A stretch of 64,000 nt of DNA from Deltaproteobacteria bacterium (GTDB taxonomy: Bacteria; Desulfobacterota; Desulfobulbia; Desulfobulbales; Desulfurivibrionaceae): NCBI GenBank assembly GCA_021802645.1, contig JAJZRO010000009.1, positions 27,270 to 91,269 of the forward strand, read 5' to 3'. Below the pieces are notes generated by a model. That model ran no database searches. It was not told the DNA's origin and saw only the letters and a list, made by a program, of their open reading frames with translations. The stretch's first letter is position 1; every line of letters begins with the position of its first letter. This document shows positions 39,666 through 52,282 of the stretch, in pieces. The position numbers were made by a program, and so were the translations under genes.

Positions 39666-40151
39666 CTAAAACAGACCAAGTTCAAGCAGGGTCTGTTCCA
39701 TACTCTGGAAATTTTCGGCGGAAGGCTTGCTGATCGCCTCCCAGGTCGCCTTGTCCCAAATCTCGAAGTAGGTGATCATGCCGGTGACCACCACGTCGCG
39801 TTCGATCTTGCTCTCTTCCCGCAGGTTGGGGGGGAGCAGGATGCGCCCCTGCTTGTCGAGGGAGGTTTCGAAGACGCCGCCGATCATGTAGCGGATCAGG
39901 TTGATGAGTTCCGGCTGCTTCTTGCCTTCGGCCCGCAGGGTCATTTCCAGTTCCTCCCATTGCGGGAGCGGGTAGGCCTTGAGGCAGTTGCGCCACGGGG
40001 TGATCATCAGCCGCTCGTCGTACTGCTTGCGCAGGACCTCGCGGAAGCGGGTGGCGATGTTGAGCCGCCCCTTCTCGTCCAACGCATGCTCCGACCGCCC
40101 GCGGAAATGATGAATCGGGCTATGGATACTCCCCTCACCCATGGTCGACAC
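39666..40151 (-). CDS. mraZ: Transcriptional regulator MraZ
   Basis: MraZ, 161 residues, a DNA-binding AbrB-like double SpoVT domain protein that regulates its own dcw operon. The paired motifs FRGRSEHALDEKGRLNIATR and FETSLDKQGRILLPPNLREE are clear. A GTG at 40149-40151 has GGAGG at good spacing and is favoured as start; the ATG three codons later is 14 bases from that site. Three direct boxes immediately upstream (40161-40186) look like its own binding site. Confidence 0.97.
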   Translation of the reverse strand: MSTMGEGSIHSPIHHFRGRSEHALDEKGRLNIATRFREVLRKQYDERLMITPWRNCLKAYPLPQWEELEMTLRAEGKKQPELINLIRYMIGGVFETSLDKQGRILLPPNLREESKIERDVVVTGMITYFEIWDKATWEAISKPSAENFQSMEQTLLELGLF

Positions 40152-40160
40152 CTCTTCCTC

Positions 40161-40186
40161 CCCCTTTACCCCACTTTACACCACTT
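40161..40186 (-). promoter_or_regulatory. Three MraZ boxes upstream of mraZ
   Basis: On the minus strand AAGTGG, AAGTGG and AAGGGG start exactly ten bases apart (plus-strand positions 40181-40186, 40171-40176, 40161-40166), each followed by a TA-containing spacer. Known MraZ operators are three or four short G-rich direct repeats with ten-base period just before mraZ. They lie between the -10 and the start codon, which suits repression. Confidence 0.82.
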
Positions 40187-40193
40187 AATGTCT

Positions 40194-40223
40194 CTTATAG
40201 TGGGGGAGCCGCAAAAGTGTCAA
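40194..40223 (-). promoter_or_regulatory. dcw operon promoter
   Basis: A perfect -35 TTGACA (40218-40223) and TATAAG -10 (40194-40199) separated by 18 bases, directly upstream of the MraZ boxes and about 43 bases before mraZ. It can serve the whole run from mraZ to the histidine kinase gene, since no clear terminator appears until 20379. Confidence 0.75.
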
Positions 40224-40278
40224 GAAAAAAAACAGGTTAGCTCATTCTCATGCCTTTCCCTCCGCTTGCTATCAAATG

Positions 40279-40292
40279 CACTATATATAGTG
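40279..40292. promoter_or_regulatory. 14-base palindrome in the mraZ-typA divergent spacer
   Basis: CACTATATATAGTG is a perfect palindrome in the 357-base region between mraZ and typA (40152-40508). It is AT-rich compared with its surroundings. Apart from the dcw promoter, MraZ boxes and this site I see nothing else in the spacer. It could be an operator or part of a typA promoter region. Confidence 0.35.
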
Positions 40293-40508
40293 ACACAATC
40301 AGTGCGCGTGCACCATATACTGTATCTTTGCCAAAACTCCAGCGGATTTTTGCGGAGCGGGACGCCATTTTTTTCCGGACCGCCAACCCGCCGGACTCCT
40401 TCGGATTTTGCGCTTACCTCTGCGGGGCAACCGCATTTTGCTTGCGCCGTGCGACAAATTCCTTTATGGTAGCTCCCCTTTCTGCACCGAAATTACGAGG
40501 TTCTTCGC

Positions 40509-42284
<1,776 letters not shown>

Positions 42285-42534
42285 CCACGGGGCAGTGGAG
42301 CCCGGTCGCGCCCCACGACCCGCGCCAGGGTTCTCCAGCCCCACCCCACCTTTCCTAACGCCACCCACGCCCGCTGGCGCCATCCCTACGCCCCGGTGCC
42401 AGCCGCCACTGCCAGCCATTCCCATCACCCGGACACGGCGGCGCGATTGCGGGCGTTTGCCGCTTGAACTTGCGAGAAGCACGCACAAAGGGTACCCTCC
42501 GACAACACGATAACCTTCACGGACGGCAAAACCG

Positions 42535-44886
42535 GTGACAGCAGCAAGGGAACAGCGCGGCACTTCTCCCGGCGGCAAAGGGCTGGGCAGGGAAAGCCCC
42601 ATCACCAAGTGGGCGGTCCTCTTCCTGTCCCTCCTTGTCGGCTCCCTGGCCGTGTATGTCGGCTATCTGGACAACATGGTCCGGGGAAAATTCGAGGGCA
42701 AGCGCTGGGCGCTGCCGGCGATCGTCTACGCCAGCCCGCTGGAACTCTACCCCGGCATGGCGCTTACCCCTCACGAGCTTGAAGAGGAGCTGCAGCTGGC
42801 CGGCTACCGCCGGGACCGCCAGGCCGAAGCGGCCGGCGGCTATGACCGGCGGGAGGGGGGCTTCCACTTGATGACCAGGGAGTTCCGCTTCCCGGACGGC
42901 CTTGAAAAATCGGCCCCATACACCCTCACCTTCACCGCCGACACCCTGGCGGGGATTCATCGTACCGATAACGGGCAGGCCGTGGACGGCGTGCGGCTCG
43001 ATCCGGCCCGGATCGGCAGCTTTCACCCCAGCCAGAACGAAGACCGGATCGTTCTTTCCCGCGCCCAACTGCCGGATCTTTTGGTCAAGACCCTGCTGGC
43101 GGTGGAAGACCGTAACTTTTACCACCATGCCGGGGTGGACCCGCGCGCGATCCTCCGGGCGCTCTTCGCCGATCTCCTGGCCGGGAAAACCGTGCAGGGC
43201 GGCAGCACCCTCACCCAGCAGCTGGTCAAAAACTTCTTCCTCTCCAACGAGCGAACCCTCTGGCGCAAGGGCAACGAGGCCCTCATGGCCCTCCTGCTTG
43301 AGGTTCACTACAGCAAGGATGAGATCCTCACCGCCTATGCCAATGAAATCTTTCTTGGTCAGGACGGCGGCCGGGCGGTGCATGGCTTTGGCCTCGCCAG
43401 CCACTTCTACTTCCGTCGGGAACTGGCGGATCTTTCCCCGGCCCAGGTCGCCACCCTGGTTGGCATGGTGCGCGGACCTTCCTATTATGACCCGCGCAAG
43501 GAGCCGGCCCACAGCCTCAAACGCCGCCAGGACGTGCTGGCGGTGATGCTGGCGCAAAAGGTCATCAGCAAGCAGGCATACCAGGAGGCCGTCGCCGCGC
43601 CCTTGGGAACCCAGGCCGTCACCGGCGACGGCTTCAACCGCTTTCCCGCCTTTCTCGATCTGGTCCGCCGCCAACTGGCGGCGGAGTACCGGACGGAGGA
43701 CCTCACCTCGAGCGGATTGCAAATCTTCACCACCCTGGACCCGCGGGTGCAGATGCGCGTGGAGCAGCAGCTGGCCGCGACCCTGGCCAGGCTGGGCAAG
43801 CGCACCGGCAGGCGGGGGCTCGAAGGAGCGGTAGTCGTCACCCGCCGGGAGAGCGGCGAGATCCTCGCCCTGGCTGGCGGCCGCACCCCCCTGCAATCCG
43901 GCTTCAATCGGGCACTTGACGCCAAACGAAACATCGGCTCCCTCATCAAGCCGGCCGTCTATCTGACCGCCCTGGGCCAGGGGGACACCCTGGCCACCCC
44001 GGTGAACGACACCGCCTTTACCGTGCCCAACCCAGGGGGCAAACCGTGGCGCCCTGAGAATTACGACCGGATCGAGCACGGCCGGGTGCCGCTCTATCAG
44101 GGCCTGGCCCACTCCCTCAATCTGGCGACGGTGCGACTCGGCATGGAGGTGGGGGTAAAAAACGTCGTGCAGACCGTGAGAAAACTGGGTGTAGAAGGGG
44201 AACTCCCCGCCTATCCCTCCTTCCTCCTGGGGGCGGTCTCCCTCACCCCGCTCGAGGTGGCGCAGATGTACCAGACCCTGGCGGCCGGCGGGTTTTATCA
44301 GCCGCAACGGGCGATCAGTAGTGTGGTCGCCGCCGACCACACCGTCATCAAACGCTTCGGCCTCGCCGTGGAGCAGCGCTTTGCCCCGGAACAGATCTAC
44401 CTGCTCAACACTGCGCTCCAGCAGGTGGTGCGGGAGGGGACCGGTACGCCGCTCTCCCGCTACCTGCCCCTCTCCTGCAATGTCGCCGGCAAGACCGGCA
44501 CCACCAACGACCTGCGGGACAGCTGGTTTGCCGGCTTCACCGGCGACCTGCTGGCAGTGGTCTGGGTCGGCAGAGACAACGACAAACCCGCCGGCCTGAC
44601 CGGCGCCGAAGGAGCTTTGGCGGTATGGGGCGAGATCATGCGCGCCCTGCATCCGCAACCACTGGAACTTATCGAACCGGAAGGGATCGAGTGGCGCTGG
44701 CTCAATCCGGCCACCCTGGAAAGCTCGGCCACCCCGTTCCTGTTCGCCGCCCATCAGGTCAGGTTGCCCTTTGTCGCCACCGGAAATCACGCCGAGCCAA
44801 AGCAGCCGGGCGACACCCAGCCGGGGGCGGGTACCAATGACGGCGTAGGCAGCGTGCTGCAAAAGCTCCGTGACTGGTTTCACTGA
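42535..44886 (+). CDS. mrcB: Class A penicillin-binding protein 1b (bifunctional)
   Basis: A 783-residue PBP1b-type enzyme with glycosyltransferase and transpeptidase activity. The start is a GTG with no better alternative. A TM segment at about 25-45 is followed by a UB2H-like region (about 63-160), a GT51 domain with Glu191 in LAVEDRNFYHH and QGGSTLTQQLVKNFFLS, then a transpeptidase domain. All catalytic motifs are intact: SLIK (Ser469, Lys472), SLN (527-529) and KTGT (from 653). This contrasts directly with the ftsI-like protein. No adjacent lipoprotein activator of LpoB type is obvious, although a TPR lipoprotein follows by 24 bases. The 250 bases upstream (42285-42534) are C-rich and show nothing recognisable. 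Confidence 0.95.
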   Translation: MTAAREQRGTSPGGKGLGRESPITKWAVLFLSLLVGSLAVYVGYLDNMVRGKFEGKRWALPAIVYASPLELYPGMALTPHELEEELQLAGYRRDRQAEAAGGYDRREGGFHLMTREFRFPDGLEKSAPYTLTFTADTLAGIHRTDNGQAVDGVRLDPARIGSFHPSQNEDRIVLSRAQLPDLLVKTLLAVEDRNFYHHAGVDPRAILRALFADLLAGKTVQGGSTLTQQLVKNFFLSNERTLWRKGNEALMALLLEVHYSKDEILTAYANEIFLGQDGGRAVHGFGLASHFYFRRELADLSPAQVATLVGMVRGPSYYDPRKEPAHSLKRRQDVLAVMLAQKVISKQAYQEAVAAPLGTQAVTGDGFNRFPAFLDLVRRQLAAEYRTEDLTSSGLQIFTTLDPRVQMRVEQQLAATLARLGKRTGRRGLEGAVVVTRRESGEILALAGGRTPLQSGFNRALDAKRNIGSLIKPAVYLTALGQGDTLATPVNDTAFTVPNPGGKPWRPENYDRIEHGRVPLYQGLAHSLNLATVRLGMEVGVKNVVQTVRKLGVEGELPAYPSFLLGAVSLTPLEVAQMYQTLAAGGFYQPQRAISSVVAADHTVIKRFGLAVEQRFAPEQIYLLNTALQQVVREGTGTPLSRYLPLSCNVAGKTGTTNDLRDSWFAGFTGDLLAVVWVGRDNDKPAGLTGAEGALAVWGEIMRALHPQPLELIEPEGIEWRWLNPATLESSATPFLFAAHQVRLPFVATGNHAEPKQPGDTQPGAGTNDGVGSVLQKLRDWFH

Positions 44887-44910
44887 ACAGGGCAAAGGAG
44901 GAGTGGAAGC

Positions 44911-45444
44911 ATGACGAAGACAAACCGACCGCCGCGCCGCAACCACCAGGCAACACTGCTGCTGACCATCGCGTGCTGCCTGGCAAGCTGCGCCCCCCAG
45001 CAAAGGGTGGAGATGCCGGGCCACCGGGAAGAGCGACCCCCATCGACAACGCCGGCGCCCGCAGCCCCCGCTGCCCCGCCTCCCCAGCGACCGCCAGCCC
45101 CGGAGGCGGTGATCCCGCCCCCCGCCGGCCGGGTCGGCACCCTACTACTCAACGCCAACCAGGCCATGCAGGCGGGCCACTTCGGTCGGGCGGAACTGCA
45201 ACTGGAGCGCGCCCTTCGCCTTGCCCCGCGGGAACCGCAGCTCTGGCAGGCCATGGCCAGGCTCCGTTTTGCCCAAGGCAACTACGCCCAGGCCGTCCAA
45301 TTCTGCCTCAAATCAAACAGCCTGGCCGGCAGGAATGGGGCTCTCCGTCGTCAGAATTGGTTGTTGCTCGAAAAGGCCTATCTGAAAATGGGGCAACAGG
45401 AAAAGGCGGCCCATGCCCGCCAGCAGGCGGAAAGGCAACCCTAG
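44911..45444 (+). CDS. TPR-repeat lipoprotein, possible PBP1b partner
   Basis: A 177-residue predicted lipoprotein. The signal peptide is TLLLTIACCLASC with lipobox LASC, then a Pro/Ala-rich linker (about 35-75). Tetratricopeptide-like helices follow: AGHFGRAELQLERALRLAPR, WQAMARLRFAQGNYAQAVQF, EKAYLKMGQQEKAAHARQQA. It starts 24 bases after the PBP1b gene, so co-transcription is likely. LpoA-type PBP activators are TPR lipoproteins, so a role in controlling PBP1b is an inference from topology and neighbourhood, not homology. Confidence 0.85.
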   Translation: MTKTNRPPRRNHQATLLLTIACCLASCAPQQRVEMPGHREERPPSTTPAPAAPAAPPPQRPPAPEAVIPPPAGRVGTLLLNANQAMQAGHFGRAELQLERALRLAPREPQLWQAMARLRFAQGNYAQAVQFCLKSNSLAGRNGALRRQNWLLLEKAYLKMGQQEKAAHARQQAERQP

Positions 45445-45492
45445 GAGACGCATCGGCTGCCCATGCTCCCTGCGGCGGAGAAGAGCCTCTGC

Positions 45493-45529
45493 CAAAACAA
45501 AGGCGGCGTTCCCCGAAGGGAGCGCCGCC
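45493..45529 (-). terminator. Terminator after the DUF4197 gene
   Basis: Seven-bp stem GGCGGCG/CGCCGCC extended by an inner TCCC/GGGA pair round a four-base loop, followed on the minus strand by TTTGTTTT. It sits 28 bases after the DUF4197 stop and between two converging genes. Confidence 0.75.
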
Positions 45530-45556
45530 AGCAAACAACTCTATTCCAGTTTTTTC

Positions 45557-46303
45557 CTACTTGCCGCCAAACACCTTGCGCAGCAGGTCGGTCGTGCGGG
45601 CGGCGGGGTTGGTCCTGATCTTCTTTTCCTCTTCCGCCACCATCTTGAAGAGCCCGTCCAGGGCCTTGTTGGTCACGTAGTCGTCGAGGTCCAGGGATGG
45701 GATACCGGCCAACGACGCCGCCATGGGCACGGCCTCGTATTTGCCGATCATCTCCTGGTAGGCGCGGGTGGTGCCCACCTGGCTCATGCTGGTGGCGACC
45801 GTGGGCTTAAAGGCGGTGTAAAGACGGTCGCGGGTCTTTCGTTCAAAGAATTCGGTGGCGGCCGTATCGCCGCCGTTCAGGATGCCTCTGGCGTCCGCCA
45901 GGGTCATCTGCCGGATGGCGTCGCCGAAGATGCTGGCGGCCTTGGGAGCCGCCTTTTCCGCCGCCCGGTTCATGCTCAACACGAAGCTATCCACCTGCTC
46001 CTGATAGCCAACCTGGCGCAGGAGGTTCGCCACCGACTGGATTCGCTCCGGCAGCAGGATCTTGATCAGCTGATTGCCGAAGTAACCGTCCGGCTTGGCA
46101 ACCGTCTTCACCGCCCGCTCGGTGCCGGTAGCCAGGGCCTCCTTGAGGCCCTTGACGATGGTGCTGTCGTCAAGGGAACTCTGCTGCTGGGCCGAAGGGG
46201 GAGGAGAAAGAACCTCTCGGGAAAGGTCCTCAAGCAATCCTGCCTGACAGGGCGACAGCATGACCAAACACATGGCAGAGGCAAGAACGATGATGCGTTT
46301 CAT
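45557..46303 (-). CDS. DUF4197-type exported protein
   Basis: A 248-residue protein, start chosen at the ATG 46301-46303 because it begins a clear signal peptide ([20 protein letters not shown], cleavage near AGLLEDL). The longer frame upstream overlaps the LOG-family gene and is not real. The motifs [58 protein letters not shown] and TDLLRKVFG match the DUF4197 family of bacterial exported proteins. Function is unknown. Confidence 0.85.
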   Translation of the reverse strand: MKRIIVLASAMCLVMLSPCQAGLLEDLSREVLSPPPSAQQQSSLDDSTIVKGLKEALATGTERAVKTVAKPDGYFGNQLIKILLPERIQSVANLLRQVGYQEQVDSFVLSMNRAAEKAAPKAASIFGDAIRQMTLADARGILNGGDTAATEFFERKTRDRLYTAFKPTVATSMSQVGTTRAYQEMIGKYEAVPMAASLAGIPSLDLDDYVTNKALDGLFKMVAEEEKKIRTNPAARTTDLLRKVFGGK

Positions 46304-46338
46304 GGCAACCCCCCTCTCGTTTGGATGTTCCGCGTCTC

Positions 46339-47028
46339 TTACAAGACCACTGTCCGCTTGATATAGTGTACCACCTCTTCCGGATCGTCCATCACCTGAA
46401 AATAGAGCATGTCGTCCTTGTCGATCCTGCCGGTGCCGAGGAGTTGCTCTTTGATCCACTCCACCAGCCCGCCCCAATATTCGGAACCGACCAGGATCAC
46501 CGGAAAGGCCTTGATCCTGCGGGTCTGCATCAGGGTGAGCGATTCGAAGAGTTCGTCCAGGGTGCCGAAGCCGCCCGGCATGCCGATGAAGGCCATGGCG
46601 TACTTGACGAACATCACCTTGCGGACAAAGAAATACTTGAAGTGGAGCGGCACATTGGCAAAGCCGTTGGGTTCCTGCTCGAAGGGCAGGTTGATGTTGA
46701 GGCCGATGGAGACCCCCTCGGCCTTGGCTGCCCCACGGTTGGCCGCCGCCATGATGCCGGGGCCGCCGCCGGTGATGATGGCGTAGCCGGCTAAGGCGAG
46801 GTCGTAGGCAATCTTGTCGGCCAGTTCGAAATACTTTTCCCCCACCGGGGTACGGGCTGAACCAAAAATGGAGACCGCCGGCTTGCCGAGACTTGCCAGG
46901 GTATCGAAGCCATCGACGAACTCGCTCATGATCCGGAAGAGGCGCCATGAGTCGCCCACCTGAAAGTTATCCAGCGAATACTGCTGGCGCTCGTCGATCA
47001 CCCGGCCGTTCTTGGTAATCTTGACCAT
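46339..47028 (-). CDS. LOG-family nucleotide 5'-monophosphate phosphoribohydrolase
   Basis: A 229-residue protein of the LOG/YgdH-type family (often annotated as lysine decarboxylase or TIGR00730). It has the nucleotide-binding start AVSIFGSARTPVGEKYFELA, ITGGGPGIMAAANRG and the diagnostic PGGFGTLDELFESLTLMQT. These enzymes cleave nucleoside monophosphates to base and ribose 5-phosphate. It lies just upstream of the DUF4197 gene and downstream of the TPR protein; no shared pathway is evident. Confidence 0.9.
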   Translation of the reverse strand: MVKITKNGRVIDERQQYSLDNFQVGDSWRLFRIMSEFVDGFDTLASLGKPAVSIFGSARTPVGEKYFELADKIAYDLALAGYAIITGGGPGIMAAANRGAAKAEGVSIGLNINLPFEQEPNGFANVPLHFKYFFVRKVMFVKYAMAFIGMPGGFGTLDELFESLTLMQTRRIKAFPVILVGSEYWGGLVEWIKEQLLGTGRIDKDDMLYFQVMDDPEEVVHYIKRTVVL

Positions 47029-47062
47029 CGTTACCTCTCTTCAAAAATTGAGCGCCTGCGCG

Positions 47063-49167
47063 CTATGATTGCACCTGGGCGAGGGCGTTTTTCGCCTCGG
47101 CATGGTTGGGCTGCAAGCGCAGCACCTTCTCGTACAGGCGGTGCGCCTCCTTGAGCCGTCCCTGCTCCCGGTAGATGCGCGCAAGCCAGAAGAGGGCGGC
47201 GGAATTCTTGCGATCAAGCTGGAGGCAGTGCCTAAGCGACCCGATGGCCGCGTCGGCCTCGCCCCGCGTCCACTGCACCCACGCCAACCGTCGCCAGTGC
47301 TCGCTCTGGCCACCATCCAGTGCCACCGCCTCCTGACAGAGGGAGCGCGCGATCTCATCCCCTTCCTTTTCGCGGGCATAAAGTTCGCCAAGCATGCTCA
47401 GGGCCTGGGCATCGCGGTGGTTCAAGGAAAGCGCTTTCTGGAAGGCGAGAATCGCCTTCTTGTGCTTGCCCAAACCGGCATGGGCCTCGCCAAGCAGTCG
47501 CCAGGCCGCAGCCCGATCGCCGTTCCGGCGTTCTTCGACCCTCGCGTCGGTGACGCAGCGGCCCAGCAGCTTGGCGGCCTCGGCAAAACGCTTCTGCCGG
47601 CAGTAGAGCTTACCGAGCTGCAGGAGGAGATCGAAATGGTGGTCGTTGCTCGCCAAGGCACGCTCGAAGCAGTCGAGCGCCTTGGCGGTTTCCTGCCGGT
47701 GGAGGTAGAGAAAACCCAGGTTGAAAAGGGCCATGAAGTTGCCCGGTTCGTGGTGCAGGGCGGCCTCGAAGCATTGCTGGGCCATGCGGGGCCGCATGAG
47801 TTGCGTGTAAGCGACGCCGAGACTGTTGAGCAGGTTGACGTTGGCCGGGTCCAGGGCGAGACCCAGGCGGTATTCCCGCACCGCCCTGGTAATGTCGCCG
47901 CCGTTGTAATACACGTCGCCGCTGATGTTGCAGCTCACCGCGTCGAAGACCGCCTGGGAGGCGGGGCCAAAGAACTCGGCGTGTTGCAGGGCCTTGCGGC
48001 AGTTGACCGGAATCCGCGCCTTGGTGAAGGAGTGGCAGGGGTAGAGGGCGATGCCCATGGAGAAGGAAGCGCCGGCAGACTGCGCCATGTTCTTGCGGAA
48101 GCGGCGGACCCAGCGCATCGCCTGTTCACCGTCGGCGTCGTCGAGGAAGATCAGGGCCTCGCGCTGATTGAGCAGCAGATAGGGTACCCCGTCGCCCAGG
48201 GTGGTGCGCAGGCGTTTGGTGAAATGGTTACTCACCGCCTCCTGATCCTGGCGGACCAGCACCAGGGCAAAGCGTTCCTTGCCGCGCCACCAGGCCGCCG
48301 CCTTCCGTTGCTCGTTTCGCGACAAGGCGGGGAAGGGGGTGGCCGCCCCGGCCTCTTCAGAGACGGCCAGGCCGAATGGCCCACGTTTGCGGGCCACCGC
48401 CAGGGCCTGCCATGCCTCGTCGAGCAGTTCCGCTGGGGTAGCAAAGGCAAGCGGACGCATGCCGACATGGGCCTTGGCAAAACCCTCCCGCCGCAGGCGG
48501 TTTAGCAGCATCCGCGCCATCTGCTGGGCGTCGGCCAGGGCACCCTCCTCCCAAAGCAAGACAAAGATGCCGCTGCCGAGATGAAAAAGTCGACTCGCCG
48601 CGCCGAAAAGCGAGGCGAGGTACCTCCCTCCCTTCTGCACATAGGCCCACGCCCGTTCGGCATCGCGGCCTGGCGGATAAAGTTCCAGCAACACCAGCAC
48701 CCCCTGGTGCTCGCCGGCGGCCGCCAGCTCCTCCAATTGCCGATTCAGCAGCAGGCTGTTGGCCAGGCCGGTGAGCGGATCGGCGTAGTATTGCTTAAAG
48801 GAGGCCAGATGCTGGGCCAGGACCTTGGTTTCGCGCCGCAAAGCCGCCGCCGACCACGGCCGGTCGGCGACGCCGATGAGCACCGCAACCGCCACTGGTT
48901 GCCCATCGCCAACCGGCAACATGATCGTGGTTTCGTCGCCATCTGCGGTAGCCTGCGGCTCGCCGGTGGCAGCCACCGTTGCCACCGCAGCCCGCCACGA
49001 TTCCGGCAGGGCCGCCATCGCCGCCTCCTGGTCCGCACCGCCGATCCATCGGAACTCCCGGCAGGCCGTGCGCGCCCGGGCCAATTCGGCCAAGGGCACC
49101 GCCAACCGTTCGACATCCTCCAGCGTAATCTGACTATCCCGCAGCACCAAAGGAAAGGCCATTCGTT

Positions 49168-49171
<4 letters not shown>
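47063..49171 (-). CDS. Protein with degenerate GGDEF-like domains and TPR repeats
   Basis: A 702-residue cytosolic protein. About residues 130-290 resemble a diguanylate cyclase fold (DPLTGLANSLLLNRQLEELA), but the active loop reads LGSGIFVLLWEE instead of GGDEF. A second similar stretch (about 300-400, LNQREALIFLDDADGEQAMR and SFSMGIALYPCHS) is also degenerate. At least seven TPR units follow to the end, for example AVREYRLGLALDPANVNLLN and AIGSLRHCLQLDRKNSAALF. It is probably a protein-interaction or c-di-GMP-sensing scaffold, not an enzyme. The GTG start overlaps the selA stop (GTGA); an ATG three codons later is the alternative. Confidence 0.78.
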
Positions 49172-50604
<1,433 letters not shown>

Positions 50605-50781
50605 TCGGTCTCCAAGAAGGACGCTCAATCCAACGGTAACGGACACGCGGTCCGTACCGTTTTGATAACTTCTTGAATTGACTTACCGATTTTGTGACAG
50701 GCTGTCAAGCGACAGAACGCCGGACACGGGACTTTTTCATTGCCGCGCCGCTCCCGCAACCCCCATTTTTCGGGGCACTGC

Positions 50782-51543
50782 TCATGGGCCGGGAGCTGAT
50801 CCCGCTTCGGACTGAGGGGCGGTCTCGGCATCCTTCTGCGGGAAGAAACGCTTCACCAGCAGGCGGCAAAGAAAAGCCAACAACAACAACGCGAGACCAA
50901 GCACGACCTGCCAGGCATTCCCCTTGGCCCCGCCGCTGCCAAAGGCGACAAAGACCAGGGTCAGCGGAATGAAACCCAGGAAGGACCCGGCCAGGTAAGG
51001 CCCCAACGGTACCCGACAACAGCCGCAGAGAAGGCTGTTGATCATGGTGTTGGTAAAGGGGATAAGGCGGCTGTACAACACCCACCAGAAGGCATTCCGC
51101 CGAAAGAGCTCCCCCCACAGGGCCAGGCGGCCGACAAAGCGGCGCTGCACCACCCCGGCCAACAAGGAACGCCCCAGCCAATAGACCGTCGTCGCCCCCA
51201 CCAGGGAGCTGATCAGGGCCAGGACAACCCCCAACGAAACCCCATAGACCGCCCCGGCCACGCCGCAGACCCACAGCCGTGGCACCCCCAGGATGATCAC
51301 TCCCGCCGCGATCAGGACAAACAAGGCGCCGCTGGCCCAAATCCCGCCTGCCAGCGTGGCCCCTTGCAGGTTGGCCCGCAATTCCTGAATCTGCTGGTGG
51401 GCGTTGCCGGAAATCGCATGGTGCAGCAGCAGCGTTCCGCCAAGGAAAAAAAGACCGACCAGGGCAAAGCGCAGGAGATCGGCGGTCAGGGCAGCTCGTC
51501 CCTTGGCGGCCGACTCGTCGGGACTGTTTCCCTGTTCAGCCAT
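50782..51543 (-). CDS. TVP38/TMEM64 (DedA-like) membrane protein
   Basis: A 253-residue protein with about six membrane helices, including LLRFALVGLFFLGGTLLLHH and GALFVLIAAGVIILGVPRLW. The SNARE-associated/DedA-superfamily core is present: GAVYGVSLGVVLALISSLVG, VYWLGRSLLAG, and LYSRLIPFTNTMINSLLCG followed by GSFLGFIPLTLVFVAFGSGG. Members are proposed lipid or undecaprenyl-phosphate transporters or scramblases. It overlaps the glycosyltransferase gene by eight bases, suggesting work on the same lipid-linked substrate. Confidence 0.88.
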   Translation of the reverse strand: MAEQGNSPDESAAKGRAALTADLLRFALVGLFFLGGTLLLHHAISGNAHQQIQELRANLQGATLAGGIWASGALFVLIAAGVIILGVPRLWVCGVAGAVYGVSLGVVLALISSLVGATTVYWLGRSLLAGVVQRRFVGRLALWGELFRRNAFWWVLYSRLIPFTNTMINSLLCGCCRVPLGPYLAGSFLGFIPLTLVFVAFGSGGAKGNAWQVVLGLALLLLAFLCRLLVKRFFPQKDAETAPQSEAGSAPGP

Positions 51544-52282
51544 GCGGCCTCGACTCCTCGATCACGCCATACCGCAAGGCTCGCTTGCGGAGCCAGTAGA
51601 CTCCGGCCAGGTCGGCCAGCCCGACCCAAAGCCGGCTGCGGATGCCGCCGCCGTATTTGCTTTCGCCGCGCAACCGGGGGCGGTGGCGCACCGGCATCTC
51701 GGCCACCCGAAAGCCCTGCATCTGCACCAGGGCCGGAAAAAAGCGATGGGCATTGCGAAAGAAGTGCAAACGCGTGAGGCACTGACGCCGGAAAACCCGG
51801 ATGGAGCACCCGACGTCGCTGATGTGGTCGTGCAGCAGCGCCGCCCGCACCCGATTGGCGAGGCGGCTGGAAATCCGACGTACCCAGTTATCGGCCCGAT
51901 TGACGCGGACGCCGCACATCATGTCCACCTGGCGCCGTTCCAACTCCTCCATCAGCCGCCGCAGATCTCCCGGATCGTTCTGGCCGTCGCCGTCCAGGGT
52001 GGCGATGAGGTCGCCGCGCGCCGCGGCAAAACCGGCCTCCAGGGCGGCCGATTGGCCGCTGTTGGGTTGCAGATGCAGGGCCCGCAAGCCAGGATACTGC
52101 CGCGCCAGGTCATCAATCAGGGCCGCCGTGCCATCGCGAGAACCGTCGTCCACCATGATCAGCTCCCACGCGCCCGGCACCTCGCGCTGCAGAATCTCCC
52201 GCACCTCGTGGCAAACCGCCTCAAGACAGGCGGCCTCATTGTAAAACGGGACAACTACACTCAATCTGACGGCCTCGTTCAT
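51536..52282 (-). CDS. GT2 polyprenyl-phosphate glycosyltransferase (DPMS/ArnC-like)
   Basis: A 248-residue soluble family 2 glycosyltransferase. VVVPFYNEAACLEAV, the donor-site MVDDGSRDGTAALIDDLARQ, the DxD-containing GDLIATLDGDGQNDPGDLRR and HRPRLRGESKYG (the conserved HxxRxxGxSKY motif) match the dolichol-phosphate mannosyltransferase type, which makes undecaprenyl-phosphate-sugars. It lacks C-terminal membrane helices. The start overlaps the ArnT-like stop (ATGA). Together the three genes look like a pathway that charges undecaprenyl phosphate with a sugar and transfers it outside the membrane. Confidence 0.92.
   Translation of the reverse strand: MNEAVRLSVVVPFYNEAACLEAVCHEVREILQREVPGAWELIMVDDGSRDGTAALIDDLARQYPGLRALHLQPNSGQSAALEAGFAAARGDLIATLDGDGQNDPGDLRRLMEELERRQVDMMCGVRVNRADNWVRRISSRLANRVRAALLHDHISDVGCSIRVFRRQCLTRLHFFRNAHRFFPALVQMQGFRVAEMPVRHRPRLRGESKYGGGIRSRLWVGLADLAGVYWLRKRALRYGVIEESRPHG

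Noticed and set aside
46304..46948. Open N-terminal extension of the DUF4197 gene over the LOG-family gene
   Set aside because: The signal peptide begins at the ATG at 46303, and the extension is out of frame with the real LOG-family gene it overlaps.
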